From an uncultured bacterium (GTDB lineage Bacteria; Actinomycetota; Coriobacteriia; Coriobacteriales; Coriobacteriaceae): a stretch of 8,037 nt of DNA. The stretch covers positions 1-8,037 of the forward strand of contig CAJMOL010000058.1 in NCBI GenBank assembly GCA_905215095.1, read 5' to 3'. A program made the translations under genes and the position numbers. Below are positions 4,099 through 8,037 of the stretch, in pieces (the first letter of the stretch is position 1; each line of letters opens with the position of its first letter). Under the pieces are notes generated by a model that saw only the letters and a list, made by a program, of their open reading frames with translations, was not told the DNA's origin and did not search any database.

Positions 4099-6981
4099 AT
4101 GACGCTACTGTATTTCCTTACCCTGTTTCCGCTGGTACCGGCGCTGGGCATGCTGCTCGCGCGCGGTGACCGCGCCCGCGATGCGGTGGGGCTCATAGGT
4201 TCCGGCATTATTATGGCGGTGACAGTTGTAGTCGCCGTCATGTTTTTTGGCACGGGTCCGCAGAGCTTTGAGGTTGCCCCCGGCACCTCGCATGTGCTCT
4301 CGATCATCAGCTCCGTCATCGACGTCATCCTGTGCGCCGTCATCCTGTACAACGCGTACAAATATAGGAACGCGCTCACCACGGTGCTCGGCGTGGTGCA
4401 GCTGGTGGGTTCGGTTGCCTTTTCGACCATGACGCTGCCCGCGGCCGAAGCCGTCACGGCGACGCCGCTCTACCTGGACTACATGAGCGTGATCATGGTC
4501 CTCGCCGTCGGTATCGTCGGCAGCCTAATCTGCGTGTACGCCCTGGGCTACATGAAGGACTTCCAGGCCCATGACGAGCACGAGGCCGCGCTGCGCGGGC
4601 AGACCGCGCCCGACCGTCGCCCGCAGTTCCTGGCGCTTATGTTCCTGTTCCTCTCGGCCATGTTCGTCATCGTGACGAGCGACAACCTTGAGTGGTTGTT
4701 CTGCGGCTGGGAAATCACCACCGTGTGCTCGTTCCTTATGATTGGCTACACGCGCACGCCCGAGGCCATCAAGAACGCCTTCACCCAGATCATCCTCAAC
4801 ATGCTGGGCGGTATCGCGTTTTTGGCCGGACTCATGTATCTGCACGTTAACGGCATGCCGCTGACCATCTCGGGCATGATCGAGCTTTCCGGCGCCGGAA
4901 CCGCGCAATCCGCGCTGCTGGTGATGCCGGTCATCCTGTTGTCGCTCGCCGCACTCACCAAGGCCGCACAGATGCCGTTCCACACTTGGCTGTTAGGTGC
5001 CATGGTTGCCCCCACGCCCACGAGCGCCCTGCTGCACTCGTCAACCATGGTCAAAGCCGGCGTGTTCCTGATGGTCAAGCTGAGCCCGCTCTATGCCATC
5101 TATCCCGTGACCGGCTTTATGGTCACGAGTGTGGGTGCCATCACGTTTTTGCTCGCTGCTCTCATGGCCATCTCGCAGAGCAACGCCAAACGTGTGCTCG
5201 CGTACTCCACCATTTCCAACTTGGGCCTCATCAGTGCCTGCTTGGGTGTCGGCGCGCCCGAGGCCGTATGGGCGGCCATCTTCCTGATCCTGTTCCACAC
5301 GGTGGCCAAGTCGCTGCTGTTCCTGTGCGTGGGCACGGCCGAGCATCATATCGGCAGCCGCAATATCGAGGACATGGACGGCATGTTCAGCCGCATGCCG
5401 CACCTGACGCGTCTGATGATGCTGGGCATCATGGGCATGTTTGTGGCGCCGTTTGGCATGCTCGTGTCCAAGTGGGGCGCCCTGGTGGCGTTTGCGCAGA
5501 CCGGCAACGTGCTCATGATCATGGTGCTTGCCTTTGGCTCGGCCGCGACGTTCTATTTTTGGGGCAAGTGGCTTGCCAAGCTTTCGGGCGTCGACCCCAC
5601 GGCTCAAAACGTTGAGGTCAATGTCCATAAGACCGAATGGATGGCGCTCAACACCATCGCCGCGCTGCTGATTCTGTGCTGCGTGGCGTTCCCGCTCATC
5701 TCGAGCGGTCTGGTGTCGCCTTACTTGGCCATGGTGTTTGGCCGCGTGCCGTACGTTATTGGCAAGGACGCCATGTATCTGATGGTGGTTATCGTGGCGT
5801 TTATCGCCGTGGTGCTGCTGACGTCGTTCCGCGTGAGCAACAAACCGCATGTAAACGTATATCTTTCGGGCGTGGGAACCGACAAATATCGCCATTTCCG
5901 CGGCTCGATGGGACGCGAGGTGAAGGCCGAAAAGCGCAATTGGTACTCGGAGGACGCCCTTGGCGAGAAGCGTATCGGCCCCGCGGGCAGCGTCGTGTGC
6001 TGCAGCATTATCTTGTTTGCCCTGCTGTGTTGCGCGTGGATTGGGCCCGAGAGGCTTGCCATGAGCGCGCCCTCGGTGCTGCGCGGCAAGTATTTCGAAG
6101 GTTCGGGCGTCTTGGGCATTTTTATTGGTACCGTGGCGTTTGCCTTGCTGGCGCCGCTTGTGGGTGGCCTGATCGACGGCGTTGACCGCAAACTTTCGGC
6201 CCGTATGCAGGGCCGCGTGGGCCCGCACCTGCTCCAGCCTTTCTACGACGTTGCCAAGCTGCTGCGCAAAGCCCCTGCCAGCGTAAACACCATGGACGAT
6301 ACCTACATGGCGTGCGCGCTCATCTTTACCGTCGTGGGCGGCGGCATCTTTGTGTCGGGCTCCAACACGCTGCTGTGCGCCTTTATGGTTACGCTCGCCG
6401 CGATCTTTGTGGTGTTGGCGTCCGCCTCGACGCAAAGCCCGTTTGCCCAGGTCGGCGCCGATCGTGAGTTGCTGCAGGTTATGAGTTACGAGCCCGCCGT
6501 TCTGCTGATGAGCGTGGGCTTGTACCTTGCCACCGATAGCTTCGATTCCATCGCCGTGACGGGGCAGTCGGCCCCCATCATCGTGTACAGCGCGCCCATT
6601 TTCCTCGCACTGCTCGCGGTGCTTACCATCAAGCTGCGCAAGTCGCCGTTCGATCTTTCGTACTCGCATCACGCGCATCAGGAGATTGTCCAGGGCGTCG
6701 CCACCGAGATGAGCGGCGGCACGCTGGCCAAGATGACCCTTATGCACTGGTGCGAGACCGTGCTGTTTTTGATGTGGGTGGGCATGTTCTTTGTTTGGGA
6801 CAACCCGGTGAGCTGGCTGGTCGCCCTGGTCGTGATGGCCGCGACGTATTTTGTCGAGGTCCTGATCGACAACACCTTTGCCCGTAGTACCTGGCGCAGC
6901 TGCTTTAAGCTCGGCTGGGGCGTGGCGCTGGTGTTTGGCCTGCTCAACCTTATGCCCATCCTCGTCGACGTGTTTATTTAG
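4099..6981 (+). CDS. Fused membrane subunit of an Ech-type energy-converting [NiFe] hydrogenase (EchA-EchB fusion, NuoL-like plus NuoH-like)
   Basis: The protein has 960 aa, starting at the ATG at 4099 with GGGGGAG (4085-4091) 7 nt upstream. Residues 1 to about 650 are an antiporter-like NuoL/HyfB/EchA subunit with some 16-18 membrane helices. The ion-path residues are present: Glu205 in WEITTVC, Lys288 in LTKAAQMPFHTWL, His400/Lys404 in FHTVAKSLLF, and Lys458 in VSKWG. The soluble segment at about 580-625 (RGSMGRE...NWYSEDALGE) resembles the end of EchA proteins. Residues from about 665 to 960 are a NuoH/HyfC/EchB subunit with about eight helices. Its markers are RMQGRVGPHLLQPFYDVAKL (702-721), DRELLQVMSYEP (788-799) and SPFDLSYSHHAHQEIVQG (849-866). 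The total equals the sum of the two usual subunits, and no stop or frameshift separates them. It should anchor the hydrogenase arm and pump H+ or Na+. The gene is first in the operon, with echC 12 nt downstream. Confidence 0.92.
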   Translation: MTLLYFLTLFPLVPALGMLLARGDRARDAVGLIGSGIIMAVTVVVAVMFFGTGPQSFEVAPGTSHVLSIISSVIDVILCAVILYNAYKYRNALTTVLGVVQLVGSVAFSTMTLPAAEAVTATPLYLDYMSVIMVLAVGIVGSLICVYALGYMKDFQAHDEHEAALRGQTAPDRRPQFLALMFLFLSAMFVIVTSDNLEWLFCGWEITTVCSFLMIGYTRTPEAIKNAFTQIILNMLGGIAFLAGLMYLHVNGMPLTISGMIELSGAGTAQSALLVMPVILLSLAALTKAAQMPFHTWLLGAMVAPTPTSALLHSSTMVKAGVFLMVKLSPLYAIYPVTGFMVTSVGAITFLLAALMAISQSNAKRVLAYSTISNLGLISACLGVGAPEAVWAAIFLILFHTVAKSLLFLCVGTAEHHIGSRNIEDMDGMFSRMPHLTRLMMLGIMGMFVAPFGMLVSKWGALVAFAQTGNVLMIMVLAFGSAATFYFWGKWLAKLSGVDPTAQNVEVNVHKTEWMALNTIAALLILCCVAFPLISSGLVSPYLAMVFGRVPYVIGKDAMYLMVVIVAFIAVVLLTSFRVSNKPHVNVYLSGVGTDKYRHFRGSMGREVKAEKRNWYSEDALGEKRIGPAGSVVCCSIILFALLCCAWIGPERLAMSAPSVLRGKYFEGSGVLGIFIGTVAFALLAPLVGGLIDGVDRKLSARMQGRVGPHLLQPFYDVAKLLRKAPASVNTMDDTYMACALIFTVVGGGIFVSGSNTLLCAFMVTLAAIFVVLASASTQSPFAQVGADRELLQVMSYEPAVLLMSVGLYLATDSFDSIAVTGQSAPIIVYSAPIFLALLAVLTIKLRKSPFDLSYSHHAHQEIVQGVATEMSGGTLAKMTLMHWCETVLFLMWVGMFFVWDNPVSWLVALVVMAATYFVEVLIDNTFARSTWRSCFKLGWGVALVFGLLNLMPILVDVFI

Positions 6982-6993
6982 GAGGCGGCATCC

Positions 6994-7569
6994 ATGGATC
7001 ATAAAATGTCGCGCTCGCCGTGGGTTATTCATTACGACGGCTCGAGCTGCAACGGATGCGATATCGAGGTGCTGGCCTCGCTCACGCCATTGTTCGATGC
7101 GGAGCGCTTTGGCGTGGTCAACACCGGCAACCCCAAGCATGCGGATATCTTTTTGGTGACAGGCTCGGTCAATGCTCAGAACCTGCCCGTTGTGCGTCAG
7201 ATTTACAACCAGATGCTCGAGCCCAAGTGCGTGGTGGCGTGCGGCATCTGCGCGTGTTCGGGCGGCGTGTTCCGCGATGCCTACAACGTGATCGGCGGCG
7301 TGGACCGCGCGATTCCCGTGGATGTGTACGCGCCCGGGTGCGCCATTCGCCCCGAGACCGTGATCGATGCCATCGTGGAGGCGTGCGGCATCCTGGACCA
7401 GAAGGAGGCCGTGATGCGCGCCGGTGGCGATCCGCTCACCGTAGGCGGTGCCGCTACCTGGGACGGTGGCGTTGAGCTGGGCGAGGACGGGTTTGTGGCT
7501 GCGGCTGAGGCCGGCGACGCGCCTGCTGAGAAGCCCGCCGCACCCGCCGCTGCAAAGGAGGCCGAGTAA
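6994..7569 (+). CDS. echC: Ech hydrogenase small subunit EchC (NuoB/HycG-like, [4Fe-4S])
   Basis: This 191-aa protein starts at the ATG at 6994. GGAGG (6981-6985) shares one base with the preceding stop codon and lies 8 nt upstream. The cluster ligands expected for the family are Cys19 and Cys22 (SSCNGCDIE), Cys86 in [13 protein letters not shown], and Cys116 in PGCAIRPE. This subunit carries the cluster nearest the NiFe site and passes electrons between ferredoxin and the large subunit at the membrane surface. Two additional cysteines, 83 and 88, flank ligand Cys86. The folded domain ends near residue 140. The rest, ending in an Ala/Pro/Glu/Lys tail (about 170-191), looks disordered and makes the protein longer than the roughly 150 aa usual for EchC. 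The next gene overlaps its stop codon by 1 nt, so the two are probably translationally coupled. HycG of formate hydrogenlyase is the alternative name, but the gene order favours Ech. Confidence 0.92.
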   Translation: MDHKMSRSPWVIHYDGSSCNGCDIEVLASLTPLFDAERFGVVNTGNPKHADIFLVTGSVNAQNLPVVRQIYNQMLEPKCVVACGICACSGGVFRDAYNVIGGVDRAIPVDVYAPGCAIRPETVIDAIVEACGILDQKEAVMRAGGDPLTVGGAATWDGGVELGEDGFVAAAEAGDAPAEKPAAPAAAKEAE

Positions 7570-8037
7570 TGCAAAAGGCTATCTATACCACCGTCGGGAT
7601 CGACGAGCTCCTGTCGCATGTGCAGGCGCTCAAGGGCGTCGGCGCGCGCTTTGTGCAAATGCACGCCGAGCGCAACGTCGACGACGGCACGTATCGCCTG
7701 GTCTATACGTTTATCAACGTCCGCGCTGCGCAAGAGCAGATCGCGCGGGACGGAAACTATGCGATTGAGAACTTGGTGGTTGAGGGCATCGACCAGTACC
7801 AGGAGATTCCGTCCATCAGCTCGTACTATCCGGCGGTATTCCCGTTTGAAAATGAGGTCCACGACCTGTTTGGTCTTGCCATCACCGACATGCAGGTCGA
7901 CTTTAAGGGCTTTTTCTACCAGGTTTCGACCGCCGAGCCCATGAGCGTTATCACGCCCGAGGTGAAGGCCGCGGGAGGTCTGGCGATCATCGGCACGGAG
8001 CGTCACGAGAGCCGCCGCGTCGACCGCCAGCTGCGCG
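7569..8037 (+). CDS. echD: Ech hydrogenase subunit EchD (NuoC / HycE N-domain-like), 3' end beyond the window
   Basis: The ATG at 7569 overlaps the echC stop codon (TAATG), with an ideal AAAGGAGG (7554-7561) 7 nt upstream inside the last codons of echC. The frame stays open for 156 codons to the edge. It begins [19 protein letters not shown]. The NuoC signature is clear in [20 protein letters not shown] (about 88-107), with the Glu-x-Glu-x-x-Asp-Leu-Phe-Gly core at 94-102. EchD-type proteins are 30-kDa-subunit homologues that pack against the large subunit and carry no cofactor. The usual EchD is short, so the end is probably near. The alternative is a NuoC-NuoD fusion as in HycE, which the visible part cannot exclude. 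EchE and EchF would be expected next. Confidence 0.9.
   Translation, partial: MQKAIYTTVGIDELLSHVQALKGVGARFVQMHAERNVDDGTYRLVYTFINVRAAQEQIARDGNYAIENLVVEGIDQYQEIPSISSYYPAVFPFENEVHDLFGLAITDMQVDFKGFFYQVSTAEPMSVITPEVKAAGGLAIIGTERHESRRVDRQLR

Noticed and set aside
4099..6981. Complex I (Nuo) or formate hydrogenlyase (Hyc) operon
   Set aside because: Gene order A+B, C, D and the NWYSEDALGE segment fit Ech better. Nuo would have a different order, and hyc has its NuoC-like domain fused to the large subunit ahead of the NuoB-like gene.
5041..7140. Long open frame on the minus strand opposite the hydrogenase genes
   Set aside because: It is antisense to clear ech genes, spans two of them, and its translation is His/Arg/Gln-rich with no fold signature.

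Overview
The window looks like a chromosomal segment of a GC-rich anaerobic Actinobacterium of the Coriobacteriia, most likely a Collinsella-type gut organism. This is inferred from the strong G/C bias at third codon positions, GGAGG-type ribosome binding sites, short GC-rich intrinsic terminators, a fermentative Ech-type hydrogenase operon and an anaerobe-type flavin/Fe-S reductase. No sequence search was possible, so the taxon is an inference.

Layout. The left edge (1-99) holds the first 33 codons of an unrecognised gene reading leftwards. An 836-bp divergent intergenic region follows (100-935). It contains two leader hairpins upstream of the leftward gene, one of which is a well-formed minus-strand intrinsic terminator, and then a regular array (415-794) of ten 16-nt arms in alternating orientation, one every ~40-41 nt. 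From 936 to 2966 lies a 676-aa old-yellow-enzyme-family oxidoreductase (FMN TIM barrel, [4Fe-4S] cluster, FAD/NADH domains), which ends at a strong terminator. After an AT-richer 440-bp gap comes a 134-aa protein with two helix-turn-helix domains, resembling the first reading frame of IS150/IS3-type elements but with no transposase frame after it. It has its own terminator at 3824-3846.

From 4099 to the right edge runs an operon for a membrane-bound energy-converting [NiFe] hydrogenase of the Ech type. A single 960-aa protein fuses the antiporter-like EchA (NuoL-like) subunit to the EchB (NuoH-like) subunit. It is followed 12 nt later by EchC (NuoB-like, proximal [4Fe-4S] subunit) and, with a 1-nt overlap, by EchD (NuoC-like), which is cut by the window edge. 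The order A(+B), C, D matches ech operons, so the NiFe large subunit EchE and the ferredoxin-like EchF should lie just beyond 8037. Such complexes couple ferredoxin oxidation and proton reduction to H2 with ion pumping across the membrane.

The parts most worth a second look are the alternating-orientation array between the two divergent genes, the one-piece EchA-EchB fusion, the reductase with a rebuilt active-site loop, and the lone IS-like helix-turn-helix protein. I see no CRISPR array, rRNA, tRNA or complete mobile element.
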